Origin: Alicyclobacillus acidiphilus NBRC 100859
Lineage (GTDB): Bacteria; Bacillota; Bacilli; Alicyclobacillales; Alicyclobacillaceae
DNA length: 64,000 bases
Assembly (NCBI RefSeq): GCF_001544355.1
Contig: NZ_BCQI01000003.1
Span: forward strand, 1 to 64,000
Reading direction: 5' to 3'
Shown here: positions 17,512-26,106 of the stretch, piece after piece
Numbering within the stretch: position 1 is the stretch's first letter
How the letters are laid out: the number at the start of each line of letters is the position of its first letter
Made by a program: the position numbers and the translations under genes
Notes under the pieces: model-generated
Database searches by the model: none
Told to the model about the DNA's origin: nothing
The model's input: the letters and a program-made list of their open reading frames with translations, nothing else

Positions 17512-17556
17512 GGGGTGAGCGGGGTGAGCGGGGTGAGCGGGGTGAGCGGGGTGAGC
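17512..17556 (+). repeat. 9-bp minisatellite (GGGGTGAGC, five units)
   Basis: Five exact 9-bp units end 8 bp before the first hairpin of E4. Its unit is unrelated to the 11-bp array 70 bp upstream. Confidence 0.9.
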
Positions 17557-17563
17557 GGGGTGC

Positions 17564-17755
17564 GAATAAGCGGCTGAAGGACGCTTAAATGTGTCGAATC
17601 AGCGGATTTGCGCCAAATAGGCGGCCGTCAGGCGCTTAAGTGAAGGAACCTGCTTCGTGTTGGGGGTAGTGGAGGCAAATAAGCGTCCTGGCGACGCTTA
17701 TTTGCTTTCCATCCGGTCATTTCTCCGAAATAAGCGTCTGAGAGACGCTTATTTG
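17564..17755 (+). repeat. four-hairpin intergenic element, copy E4
   Basis: Hairpins start at about 17564, 17613, 17675 and 17727. The last two are near-perfect (GAAATAAGCGTCTGAGAGAC, continuing GCTTATTTG). The first spacer reads TTAAATGTGTCGAATCAGCG and includes TGTCGAA. It lies in the divergent intergenic region between the sugar transferase and the secreted protein genes, which argues against a simple terminator role. Confidence 0.85.
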
Positions 17756-17828
17756 ACCGTTCACCTTTGTTCTCCCTCCGCAGACTGCCGTCCACCTTCG
17801 CCGGCAGCAGTCCGCCCACGGCGTCGGG

Positions 17829-17925
17829 CGACCGTAACGGAACTTTTGTCCCTTACGTCGCACTCGTCTGCCGCATTCCGCCGCGATCGCGCCACTGTAA
17901 CGGATCTTATTCCCTTATGCCGCGC
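17829..17925 (-). repeat. 63-bp repeat family, two units, inverted
   Basis: TAACGGAACTTTTGTCCCTTACG at 17835 (read on plus in two parts: TAACGGAACTTT, TGTCCCTTACG) and a degenerate TAACGGATCTTATTCCC at 17898 are exactly 63 bp apart. They are the reverse complement of the core in the array at 1-302. From 17926 to 18212 is an AT-richer region that must hold the promoter of the secreted protein gene; no other gene is seen. Confidence 0.75.
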
Positions 17926-18212
17926 AAGCCCGCCGCCCGCCGCCCCTATCGCCCAGCAACGCTCTATCAATCTGCAAAACGCTCGATCCTTAGACCGTCA
18001 CCCGCGAAATCCTGTCGAATCACGCGAAAGAGTGCAAAATCTTGTTACAATATACTTCCTATGGATGCAATATTCGCGTAGAATAGGTAGCAGTTGTATA
18101 TTAGGGTTCACGTGGCTATATCCGCGTGTCGAAACAGGACTTTTCATCACTACGACCCACGGAGATACATAGGAGTATCGAAGTAGGATTCGTATGGAGC
18201 GGAGGGAATTGA

Positions 18213-20447
18213 GTGAATAGAAAGTTGATAGGAACCATCGCCGCCCTTGTTAGTTTGAGCACGGTGGCCCCCGTAGCCTTTGCTGCGACATCGACGAGCA
18301 ACAGCCAGTTTTTGTCGAGCATATCGCTTGATGGAAAAGTCATTGTGAAGCCATACGGGATCGTACAAAAGGAAGGGTCCGTCAATACGACGTACATGCC
18401 CATCTACTATTTGGATGAAGCTTTGAAGCAAGTTGGCTTCACGGCGACATGGGATGGCGGCTCGAAAACATGGGCATTGACCAGCAGCCAGAAAAACTAC
18501 GATTTTTCGACGCTGTCGGTCGGCACAGGCAACACGACGATCTTGGTCAACGGGACGGTCATCAAGAAGATCAACACCATCGTGCAGAAGGATCCCGCAG
18601 GTGGTCCCAAAGCGAAGCCGACGACATATGTTCCAGTCTATTACTTGCAACAGGTTCTCGACACGCTCGGTGTCCAGGTCTCATGGAACGGCAATACGCA
18701 TGTGCTCGCTGCGACGTCGCCTAAGGTTGTGACGACAGGTTCGCTTGGGCCTGCGTCAGGTTCGGCACAAACGCTCAAGCAGGACGTCTGGGTCAAGGGT
18801 AACGGCGTGACCCTGCAGAACCTCAATGTGAGCGGAGATGTGTTCCTTGATCCCGGCGCCAACGGCACTGTCACTTTGTCGAACGTCACCGTCAGCGGGC
18901 GAATCGTCGTTTTGTCCGGTGCTGATCACTCCGTTCACTTGACCAACACGACCGCGTCGTCAGTGGACGTGCATACGAGCACACCGGTGGACGTCGACAT
19001 TGTGGACAGTTCAATTGGTTCCATCCAGTTGACGAGCACAAACGATGCCAACACCGTTACGCTGAACGTCACAGGTGGGACGGTCGGCCCGGTCAATGAC
19101 GATTCGACTGCGCCGGTGGTACTCGCAGGCGATGGTTACACCGTGGTGAACGTCGACGGTACGAATACGGTGGAAGTGACGGGCACCGTGAAATCGATCA
19201 CGGTGAACTCGAAGACCAAGGTCAACATCGTTGTCGATCAAGGTGCTTCGGTCGGCACGTTGACGATTTCAGCGAATGCTGCAGCGGATGCGATTTCCAT
19301 CACGAACAACGGCACCATTTCCACCTTGGCAAACCAAGCGGCGGTGGCGGTGCAAGTGGCGGGATCGGGTAGCGTGACAACGATCACTGGCGAAGCGACT
19401 GGCACTGGCCTCAGCGGCAGTGGCGGTGGTGCAGCTGGCGGTGGAGCAGTTGGCGGCGGTGGGAGCACTGGTGGTAGTACCGGCGGTGGTGGCAGCACTG
19501 GCGGCAACTCCGGCAGCAATCCTGGCGGCGGTAGCAACCCTGGTGGTGGCAGCAGTTCCGTCACGCTTTCTTCCGACGAAGTTGCCACGCTGGAACATCT
19601 GAATGCTGAGCTCGCATCTATCCACTCCCAGCTTGAGGACAACGAGACGATCCCGAACGGTTTACAGGCTGTGGAGAGTTTTGAAGCGACGTTACATGGG
19701 CTGAGCAAGGATCAAATTGCGCAAATTCTGTACGGTTCAACCTATGCCGGGGTGTCTTCGAATGAACAAAAATTGATCGATGCCGGAGCCGACATCCTAC
19801 CGCTTCTCACGTTTACGAACATTTCATCGAGTGCAAGCGCGGATGCAAGCAGCGGCAGTCTGTCGGGTTCCACGGATCCGTTGTATGAAATCTATGAACA
19901 GCTCAACGGTCTCGATAGCAACATTACGGTGGACAATCTTTATGCGTTCTACAATGAGTTCAAGTCTGCTCTTCCGCAGGCCGCACTCGACGCGCTCGAT
20001 TCTGGAACTCCTGTCTCAGGCTCCGCCATCCTGGAAGATGCGCTCACCACGGCCGCAACGAATGACACCACGTTCCAAGGCTTACTCGGTGAGTATGGTC
20101 TGAGCGTCTCGGACATTTCGGGAATCTATCAGAGACTGAGCGCACTCAGTGGGTTCAAGGCCGCAGAAGACGCATTGGTGAATGCGGTAGGAAACACGAT
20201 GTTCGACCCGATCACGTCCATCTCGACGGGTGGTACACTCCAACTGCAACTGTCGAGCAGCGCCCCTGGTCTTCTGAGCGGATTGACGATTCCAGCGTCC
20301 CATGTGACGTGGACGTTCAACGAGACCCCGGTCTCCGTTGATTCATCGGGCACGGTCACCACGCAACTCACGACTGGACAAACGGGCATTCTCACTGCGA
20401 CGGTACACGGGCTTGTTGTGTACAGCGCACATGTTACTGTTTCCTAA
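18213..20447 (+). CDS. large secreted protein with N-terminal paired stalk-like domain and beta-repeat region
   Basis: About 744 residues. A signal peptide (residues 1-25, ending PVAFAA) leads to a ~135-residue module with two repeats of the form '..V.KPYGIVQKEG..TTYMPIYYLDEALKQ' and 'TIVQKD..TTYVPVYYLQQVLDTLG', then W-x-G. Next comes a Thr/Val-rich region with short repeats of beta-strand type (VTLSNVTVSG, residues ~190-370), a Gly/Ser linker (about residues 400-448) and a helical region ending in an Ig-like strand segment. The paired module also occurs at the C-terminus of the next gene. Start GTG 18213 has GGAGGG upstream. Probably cell-wall or matrix associated; function not known. A terminator follows. 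Confidence 0.75.
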   Translation: MNRKLIGTIAALVSLSTVAPVAFAATSTSNSQFLSSISLDGKVIVKPYGIVQKEGSVNTTYMPIYYLDEALKQVGFTATWDGGSKTWALTSSQKNYDFSTLSVGTGNTTILVNGTVIKKINTIVQKDPAGGPKAKPTTYVPVYYLQQVLDTLGVQVSWNGNTHVLAATSPKVVTTGSLGPASGSAQTLKQDVWVKGNGVTLQNLNVSGDVFLDPGANGTVTLSNVTVSGRIVVLSGADHSVHLTNTTASSVDVHTSTPVDVDIVDSSIGSIQLTSTNDANTVTLNVTGGTVGPVNDDSTAPVVLAGDGYTVVNVDGTNTVEVTGTVKSITVNSKTKVNIVVDQGASVGTLTISANAAADAISITNNGTISTLANQAAVAVQVAGSGSVTTITGEATGTGLSGSGGGAAGGGAVGGGGSTGGSTGGGGSTGGNSGSNPGGGSNPGGGSSSVTLSSDEVATLEHLNAELASIHSQLEDNETIPNGLQAVESFEATLHGLSKDQIAQILYGSTYAGVSSNEQKLIDAGADILPLLTFTNISSSASADASSGSLSGSTDPLYEIYEQLNGLDSNITVDNLYAFYNEFKSALPQAALDALDSGTPVSGSAILEDALTTAATNDTTFQGLLGEYGLSVSDISGIYQRLSALSGFKAAEDALVNAVGNTMFDPITSISTGGTLQLQLSSSAPGLLSGLTIPASHVTWTFNETPVSVDSSGTVTTQLTTGQTGILTATVHGLVVYSAHVTVS

Positions 20448-20468
20448 TCATGGATTCCTCGTGTTACC

Positions 20469-20504
20469 AGAGACCTCCGACAGTTGAGCGGGGGTCTCTC
20501 TTTC
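20469..20504 (+). terminator. Rho-independent terminator
   Basis: AGAGACC (20469-20475) pairs with GGTCTCT (20493-20499), followed by CTTTCT. It directly follows the stop of the 18213 gene, so the next gene is likely transcribed from its own promoter within 20505-20613 or by read-through. Confidence 0.7.
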
Positions 20505-20613
20505 TGTGGGTTTCGGTGAATCCAGCAATTGGGCAGGGGTTGACGATGGAGTGTCGAATCCTAAAGAGGGCTCAGCATGGATTGATGACGTGTGGACGCC
20601 CTGGGAGGTTAAC

Positions 20614-22206
20614 ATGAACATATCCAAATATGTCAGATCAGTTCCGATAGCGATTCTCACGTTGTCCACCGTTGGCGGCATCGCGTTTTCCTCGCAGGTT
20701 GCCATGGCAGGAACTACTTCGATATCCGATTTGGAGCAAACCATCACGACAGATCAACAACTGATTCAAAGTTCAACAGGACAATCGTTGGCCTCAGGCG
20801 TTCTGTCGATTATCCAATCTCCAACATTCAACTGGAATGAAGTTTTGTTCGGGACGGATGCGCCAAGCGCTTGGCAGCAGCAGGTGGCAGTTGCCTTGAA
20901 ACCTGACCTTGAATCTTTGGTCAGCTTTTCTTCTGTCAATGCTTCGGATTTGGTTACCTCGATTGTGACAACCATGACGACACTTAACCCCAGCGTTCAG
21001 GAGTCGGACGTGGTTGGCTTCCTGTCTTCGATCGTGAACAATGCGGTGACCATTTTCGGCCAACTGCAGGGTGAAACAGCGATTCAGGCCGCTGAGACGC
21101 TGCATGCCGATTTTGTCGCGTATATGGCGCCTTACGCGAATATCCAAGCCATCTTCTCCGCCTCAGGACCGTCTGCTTCCTCCGGATCGGCAGGTGTCGG
21201 CGGTGCTGTTGGGGGCGCAAGTGGAGGAGGAGATTCCGGGGCCGCTACGACACCAACTGTTCCCGTTGGGTCGGGCAACGCATTCTCGACTCTCCTGCAA
21301 ACGCTGAACGTTACTTCCGCGGCGCAGACGTTTCAAGTGCCGGTGTCCGGTGCCAACGTCACCATTAACGTGCCAGCAGGCGCGTTTTCGCAGCCGGAGA
21401 CGATCAGCGTCGTATCCGGGACCGCCTCGGACCTGTCAAGTCTCCTCGCGGCGAACGCCAGCTACGCGACACTCGCGCCGCTTGCGACGTTCGGCGTTTC
21501 GTTCTCTGGCGCCGCACCGACCGTGCCCATCACCATCACCGTGACCAGCAGCCATATTCCAGCAGGCGCGCAGGTGTTGAAAGTCAATGCCGATGGTTCG
21601 CTCACGCCAGTGCAAGCGACGGTCGCTGCGGGACAGGTGACGTTGTCCATCACGTCCGATCCCGATTTCGTGATCGCAGCCCCGAACACGACGGACTCAG
21701 GAAGTGGAACAACATCGTCTGCGGGCACAAGCTCGGGGGCGGGATCGAATAGTATGACAGGCATTCCGAAAGGGCCAACGCCTTCGTGGAAAGGTTACTT
21801 GACCGTGGAAATCGACGTCAATGGCGTGCCAAAGTACGAAGTTCCTGGCCTGGTCCACGGCGGCACCACATACGTTCCCATTTGGTACGCGATGAAGGCG
21901 CTCAACGCCATCGGCTTCACGAACACGTGGAGCGGGAGCGGTTGGGGCATTCAAGCTCCGGCACAGGTGAACCCGGATTACAGCAACCTGAAGATCGGGA
22001 CGGGCGTGCCGATCTCGCTTGATGGCAAAGTCGTCGAAAAAGTGCCAACGATGACTGCAATCGACCCAACGTCTAAGAAAAAGACGACGTATATGCCGAT
22101 TTGGTATGTGATGCAGGCACTCGATAGGGCGAAGGTCACGAGCAATTGGAAAAGTCCAGTCTGGACGTTGAATTTCGTGGCAGGCATGACCAACCAACCG
22201 CAGTAA
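20614..22206 (+). CDS. secreted protein with C-terminal paired stalk-like domain
   Basis: About 530 residues. Signal peptide (residues ~1-32, ending SSQVAMAG), a helical N-terminal part, a Gly-rich linker (~residues 192-220), an Ig/ZU5-like segment (FQVPVSGANVTINVPAGAFSQ then ETISVVSG), a second linker and a C-terminal ~135-residue module with two repeats (GTTYVPIWYAMKALNAIGF and KTTYMPIWYVMQALDRAKV). This module corresponds to the N-terminal one of the upstream protein, but sits at the other end. ATG 20614 has GGGAGG 5 nt upstream; an in-frame start at 20506 lacks a site and would mask the signal peptide. Likely cell-envelope associated. Confidence 0.75.
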   Translation: MNISKYVRSVPIAILTLSTVGGIAFSSQVAMAGTTSISDLEQTITTDQQLIQSSTGQSLASGVLSIIQSPTFNWNEVLFGTDAPSAWQQQVAVALKPDLESLVSFSSVNASDLVTSIVTTMTTLNPSVQESDVVGFLSSIVNNAVTIFGQLQGETAIQAAETLHADFVAYMAPYANIQAIFSASGPSASSGSAGVGGAVGGASGGGDSGAATTPTVPVGSGNAFSTLLQTLNVTSAAQTFQVPVSGANVTINVPAGAFSQPETISVVSGTASDLSSLLAANASYATLAPLATFGVSFSGAAPTVPITITVTSSHIPAGAQVLKVNADGSLTPVQATVAAGQVTLSITSDPDFVIAAPNTTDSGSGTTSSAGTSSGAGSNSMTGIPKGPTPSWKGYLTVEIDVNGVPKYEVPGLVHGGTTYVPIWYAMKALNAIGFTNTWSGSGWGIQAPAQVNPDYSNLKIGTGVPISLDGKVVEKVPTMTAIDPTSKKKTTYMPIWYVMQALDRAKVTSNWKSPVWTLNFVAGMTNQPQ

Positions 22207-22267
22207 TGGACACGGCACGCGGCGGATGGATCGCGGAGCAAGCAAGGACGCGTGAAGGGAGATCGCT

Positions 22268-22933
22268 ATGAAGAAATGGATGTGGGTTGTCTCTGCCGTC
22301 GTGATCGTCGCGGCGGCAGGAGGCTGGTATGGACAGCATCGTCTCAAAGAGATTGCCGCCGATCAAGTCGTCTCGCTGTTGAGCCAACCACAGACCAAGC
22401 AAGAGATCAACGACGCGATTTCACACATGCTCAAGCAGGGCAAATCTGGATCCGGTTCGACCTTTGGCTCGGCTGGATCGGGTTCGCAAGCGAACGCCGT
22501 CAGCGCCGCACTGGCCACAGTCGGTCAATCGATCGCGAACGCAAATACCACATCTGCCACACGAGGTGCATCATCAAGCGGCGCAAGCGGGGCGAATTCT
22601 GGTTCAGCGCAGAGCGAATTGCAGGGAACTCAAGGCGGGGGAGATTCGTCGAAACCGGGAGCCTCCACGGGATCGGCTGCGGGTAACCCCGGAGCGAACG
22701 GAGAATCGGGCTCGGGTGCGAATGATTCCGATGTGCCGAAGTTCACGAGTGAACAGCAGGTTATCCAATATGCGATGAGTCACTTCACGACACAGCAGCT
22801 GCTTTACTTTGCGCAAGCGTACGCGAACCGCGGCAAGTTGACCACAGCTCAAAAGGACGCCATCAAGCAGCAAATCTTGTCGCAATTTACACCGCAGGAG
22901 ATTCAGGCGATGGAACGGGCCTTGGGAGGCTGA
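22268..22933 (+). CDS. membrane-anchored low-complexity protein of unknown function
   Basis: About 221 residues. One N-terminal hydrophobic helix (MWVVSAVVIVAAAGGWYG) acts as anchor or uncleaved signal. A short helical segment, then ~100 residues rich in Gly/Ser/Ala/Asn, then a C-terminal helical domain (FTSEQQVIQYAMSHFTTQQL to EIQAMERALGG). GGGAG lies 7 nt before the ATG. It follows the secreted protein gene by 61 bp and is probably co-transcribed with it; all three products seem to be envelope proteins. I recognise no family. Confidence 0.65.
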   Translation: MKKWMWVVSAVVIVAAAGGWYGQHRLKEIAADQVVSLLSQPQTKQEINDAISHMLKQGKSGSGSTFGSAGSGSQANAVSAALATVGQSIANANTTSATRGASSSGASGANSGSAQSELQGTQGGGDSSKPGASTGSAAGNPGANGESGSGANDSDVPKFTSEQQVIQYAMSHFTTQQLLYFAQAYANRGKLTTAQKDAIKQQILSQFTPQEIQAMERALGG

Positions 22934-23055
22934 CGTGCCGCGATCGGATCCCAATCAGATCGCCGTCATCCATCCGGCGGTCGGCCGGCCACCATCTTGC
23001 GAGGGCCTGCCAGCGACCGTTCGGCACACCACGCCTCCTGTCCCGTTACTTCCGC

Positions 23056-23859
23056 TTACGATCTCGCGAACAAGCCGCGAAGCCCCGACCGGCCTGTTCG
23101 CGTTTTGACTTCGACGGGTTGACACTCGCCATTGTCCCATATCGCATTGGCGTTGGCGATGAGAGTTTCCGTCACGTCGTCGCCGAATTTGGCTGCGATG
23201 CGATCATACGCGTCCATCAGACCAGGCGGGCGCGTGGTCGTGTTGTGGGCGTCGGAGGCAATCACGTCCAGTTTTCCCTGTTCGAGCAGGTTCCAGGCGA
23301 GTTTGAACGATCGGTGGTTGGATACACCTTCCTCGGAAACAAAGCACTGCGCTGTCCCCTGCATGAGGACGCCGGAATCCCGCAATGTGTCAATCAAGCT
23401 CGGATCGCGTTGTATGGCGATGTTGCGTTCCGGGTGCGCCACGATGGGAATCAGGTGGCGAATGGACAATTCATATAAGAACGACAGTGCCAAGTCCGTG
23501 ATCTCGGCTGTGGCAAATTCGACGAGAACGTATCTCGTGTTACCAAGCGTGGGAATATGCCCGTCGCGGATATCGTCTGCGAGCGAGGGAGCAAGTCGAA
23601 CTTCGGCTCCGCGTTCGAGTGTGACGGATGTGTTCTGGTGAGATGGATGCTGCGATCGATGGGTTGAAAGGTGATCGAACGCTTGGTCCATGTCCGCGAT
23701 TTCTACCGCAAAGTGCGGACTGCGGAAGTGGGATGTACAGAACACCCTATCCGTGTGTGTCTGCTGCATGCTGTTGAGGAGGGCGACGGAGGAATCCATA
23801 TCCTTTGGGCCGTCGTCAAGGCCGGGTAACACGTGAGCGTGTATGTCCGTTATCAACAT
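23056..23859 (-). CDS. CpsB/YwqE-family tyrosine-protein phosphatase (PHP fold)
   Basis: About 267 residues. Metal-binding motifs of the PHP-type polysaccharide phosphatases are present: DIHAHVLPGLDDGP at the N-terminus, CTSHFRSPHF, a glutamate in ERGAEVRL, PIVAHPERN, and DVIASDAHNTTTRPPGL. These enzymes remove phosphate from the Tyr cluster of the BY-kinase, here encoded at 24786. ATG 23859 is the start. The 3' end of the coding sequence forms the stem of a terminator that works for the opposite strand. Together with the Wzz-like and kinase genes upstream it forms an EPS length-control module. Confidence 0.88.
   Translation of the reverse strand: MLITDIHAHVLPGLDDGPKDMDSSVALLNSMQQTHTDRVFCTSHFRSPHFAVEIADMDQAFDHLSTHRSQHPSHQNTSVTLERGAEVRLAPSLADDIRDGHIPTLGNTRYVLVEFATAEITDLALSFLYELSIRHLIPIVAHPERNIAIQRDPSLIDTLRDSGVLMQGTAQCFVSEEGVSNHRSFKLAWNLLEQGKLDVIASDAHNTTTRPPGLMDAYDRIAAKFGDDVTETLIANANAIWDNGECQPVEVKTRTGRSGLRGLFARS
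23065..23106 (+). terminator. Rho-independent terminator overlapping the phosphatase 3' end
   Basis: CGCGAACA (23065-23072) pairs with TGTTCGCG (23095-23102), followed by TTTTGA on the plus strand. It would end transcripts from the 22268 gene and lies inside the last codons of the minus-strand phosphatase gene. Confidence 0.6.
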
Positions 23860-23970
23860 CGTGCTCTATCTCCTAGGCTCGAGAGGTCATCCGGCCATTC
23901 TATCTATTTTGCCCGGTCGGAAGCCTCTGCATGTAATCTCCATACGCTATTTTAGCATAGGCCAATGAGA

Positions 23971-24005
23971 ACGGGCCTGCCGAATTTCACCATGGACAGG
24001 CCCGT
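23971..24005. terminator. inverted repeat, possible bidirectional terminator or processing site
   Basis: ACGGGCCTG (23971-23979) and CAGGCCCGT (23997-24005) form a 9-bp perfect stem with a 17-nt loop. It lies between the Wzz-like gene and the phosphatase gene on the minus strand. There is no strong U-tract, so it might limit but not abolish read-through into the phosphatase gene. Confidence 0.5.
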
Positions 24006-24034
24006 ATATTTGCATATGAGATGGTGGCAGCAGC

Positions 24035-24718
24035 TTACTTCATCGACTCGTAATCCGGAACAACGCCAAGTACCGGAACATTCAAGTAACGTGCCACGTC
24101 GTCTTCCGTGCGAAGACGATTGTCGAGATATTCCCGCATGAACGCAATGCCGACACTGACGAGAATCCCGAGGATCAAGGCAATGGCAAGATTCAGCTTC
24201 TTGTTTGGCTTCACTGGCTTCGCAACGGACGGCTGGACCGCTTTGTCGACGATTTGCACGTTCTGCACATTCATCAACGTCTCAGCTCGTTTTTGAAAAT
24301 CCGATGCCAATTGATTGGCCACGGCAACCGCCTGAGACTCACTCGGTGCAATGACTTTGACATCAATCACCTGACTCTGCGTTGGTGAAGATACAGAGAC
24401 CATGCCATCGAGCACACTCTGTGAATACGGCAAATGCAACTGTTGAATGACTTCGTCTTCGAGCGAAGCGCTTTTGATGATGGCGCTGTACGTGTTGACC
24501 AGGGCCTGGTTCGCCTGAATGTCGCTCAGCAGATTGAGTTGCGTGTCGCCCGTGATCTGCTGATTGACCAAGAGCGTCGTGTCCGCCTCATACTGCGGTT
24601 TTATCACCATGAACGACAAAATGCCGCTGACGATGACCGCGATAATCGGGATAGAGATCACAAGAATCCAATTGCGACGGATGATCTGCCAATATTGCCT
24701 CAGTTCGATTTCTTCCAT
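24035..24718 (-). CDS. Wzz/YveK-like BY-kinase modulator
   Basis: About 227 residues with two membrane helices: WILVISIPIIAVIVSGILSF near the N-terminus and LNLAIALILGILVSVGIAFM near the C-terminus, flanking an extracellular coiled-coil Wzz domain. The proline-rich PxxP-type stretch before the second helix (VQPSVAKPVKPNKKLN) and the cytoplasmic tail (REYLDNRLRTEDDVARYLNV) are typical of CapA/YveK adaptors, which activate the separate cytoplasmic tyrosine kinase and set polymer length. ATG 24718 is followed by EEIELRQYWQII. The kinase gene lies 67 bp upstream. Confidence 0.88.
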   Translation of the reverse strand: MEEIELRQYWQIIRRNWILVISIPIIAVIVSGILSFMVIKPQYEADTTLLVNQQITGDTQLNLLSDIQANQALVNTYSAIIKSASLEDEVIQQLHLPYSQSVLDGMVSVSSPTQSQVIDVKVIAPSESQAVAVANQLASDFQKRAETLMNVQNVQIVDKAVQPSVAKPVKPNKKLNLAIALILGILVSVGIAFMREYLDNRLRTEDDVARYLNVPVLGVVPDYESMK

Positions 24719-24785
24719 GGTTTGTTACACCTTTCCGGAGGTTGCCCGATCTTCTCCGACACCGGACGTCTTTGATGCGATCGCT

Positions 24786-25478
24786 TTATACAGATACACT
24801 CGTATCAGACGAGTAATAGTAGTAGTACGACTCGTTCTTCTTTCGCTTTGCGCGATTCAGAACAACGCCGAGAACCCGAGCGTCAACCTGCTGCAACGAT
24901 TGGATCGCACGTCGGACAAGATTCCGATTGGTGCGTTGCGAATCCACGACGAACAAGACGCCATCGACTACCCTAGTCAGGTTCAACGTGTCAGAAACCG
25001 ACAAGGTCGGCGGTGTGTCAAGTACAATGAAGTCATACACTTTACGCAGTGATTCAATCAGTTCAGCCATCGCCTTACTTGAAAGCATTTCGGCTGGATT
25101 CGGTGGAATGGGGCCACTCGTAAGCAAGAATAAATTCTCTGTTTCTGTTTGCACGATGCACGATTCAATCGCACGTTCTCGAATCAAAACCGTGCTCAAC
25201 CCAAACAGGTTGCTGACCTGAAAGCGTTGATGCACTTGCGGTTTTCGCATATCGGCGTCGATCAACAACACTTTTTTCCCGGCAGCCGCTGACACGACTG
25301 CAAGATTGGATGCCGTCGACGTCTTGCCCTCGCCTGGGGCCGTACTCGTCACCAGAATCACGCTTGTTTCATCTACGACACTGGCAAACTGAATGTTAGT
25401 ACGAATTGTGCGATACGACTCGGTAATGGGCGACCGAGGATTCGTTTGCGAAATCGGCTTCTGCATCCGCTCGCGCAT
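24786..25478 (-). CDS. BY-kinase (CpsD/CapB/YwqD-type tyrosine kinase)
   Basis: About 230 residues. Walker A in TSTAPGEGKTSTASNL, Walker A' in VLLIDADMRKP, and Walker B in FIVLDTPPTL mark a bacterial tyrosine kinase. The C-terminus has a Tyr cluster (five consecutive Tyr, ESYYYYYSSDTS) for autophosphorylation. The conserved ESYRTIRTNIQF is the oligomer and activator contact. It works with the Wzz-like protein and the phosphatase to control exopolysaccharide synthesis. Start is uncertain: ATG 25478 fits homologues best, TTG 25484 and ATG 25466 are alternatives, and the longest frame at 25520 has no ribosome site. Confidence 0.88.
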   Translation of the reverse strand: MRERMQKPISQTNPRSPITESYRTIRTNIQFASVVDETSVILVTSTAPGEGKTSTASNLAVVSAAAGKKVLLIDADMRKPQVHQRFQVSNLFGLSTVLIRERAIESCIVQTETENLFLLTSGPIPPNPAEMLSSKAMAELIESLRKVYDFIVLDTPPTLSVSDTLNLTRVVDGVLFVVDSQRTNRNLVRRAIQSLQQVDARVLGVVLNRAKRKKNESYYYYYSSDTSVSV

Positions 25479-25669
25479 TGCCAACGTCAGGCACTTCCCT
25501 TCAATTATGACAACTGTCATTTAATGACTTGACCGATTTCGACATCAAACGGCAATTTCCTTCATGTTCACGGATGTGTAACAAATTTCTAAATATGTTT
25601 TGCAGAGTGATAGAGCATTGCTGGGCAAAAGTCTTAGAAGCATGAAAGAGGGGAGTTATTCCAACGTTG

Positions 25670-25765
25670 CGGCGGGCGAGTGCGACGGTGTGCGGGCGGG
25701 ATCGCGTCGTCGGGCGGCGGGCGAGTGCGACGTAAGGGACAAAAGTTCCGTTATGGCGACCTGAT
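25670..25765 (+). repeat. 63-bp repeat family, single unit
   Basis: The core CGTAAGGGACAAAAGTTCCG at 25731 matches the array at 1-302. It is preceded by GGCGGGCGAGTGCGACG, which is itself duplicated 45 bp upstream. It sits 60 bp from element E5, just as the 17835 copies sit 80 bp from E4. The stretch 25479-25669 is AT-rich and must carry the promoter of the kinase operon. Confidence 0.65.
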
Positions 25766-25811
25766 CTCGCCGGAGGGTGGCAGGCCCGCGCAGCCGGTGA
25801 AGGTGTGCGTT

Positions 25812-26005
25812 CAAATAAGCGTCGCTCAGACGCTTATTTCGATGACATGGCTGGGTGGAAGGCAAATAGGCGGCTCCAGGCCGCTTATTTGCCTCTATGG
25901 CCCTCGGAATGGCGCGGTTTGCACCACTTAAGCCTCTGTGGGACGCTTATTCGGGGGCAAATCGGACGATTCGACACATTTAAGCGTCTGTGAGACGCTT
26001 ATTCG
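25812..26005 (-). repeat. four-hairpin intergenic element, copy E5
   Basis: Hairpins start at about 25812, 25862, 25925 and 25977 (steps 50, 63, 52). Stem pairs such as CAAATAAGCGTCGCTCAGAC with GCTTATTTCG are near perfect. The spacer before hairpin 4 contains GATTCGACACA (complement of TGTCGAA). Same orientation as E3 and E8. Confidence 0.85.
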
Positions 26006-26010
26006 CCCCG

Positions 26011-26088
26011 GGTCTGCCGGGGTCTGCCGGGGTCTGCCGGGGTCTGCCGGGGTCTGCCGGGGTCTGCCGGGGTCTGCCGGGGTCTGCC
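26011..26088 (+). repeat. 10-bp minisatellite (GGTCTGCCGG, seven exact units plus part)
   Basis: Seven exact units run 26011-26080, then GGTCTGCC. The array starts 6 bp after the last hairpin of E5 and ends 19 bp before the stop codon of the ThuA-like gene. The absence of any mismatch suggests recent expansion. Confidence 0.95.
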
Positions 26089-26106
26089 CCAGTCGCCCCA
26101 TGCAAA

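Noticed and set aside
17353-17577. 74-residue open frame across the 11-bp and 9-bp arrays
   Set aside because: Encoded wholly by minisatellite units; not protein-like.
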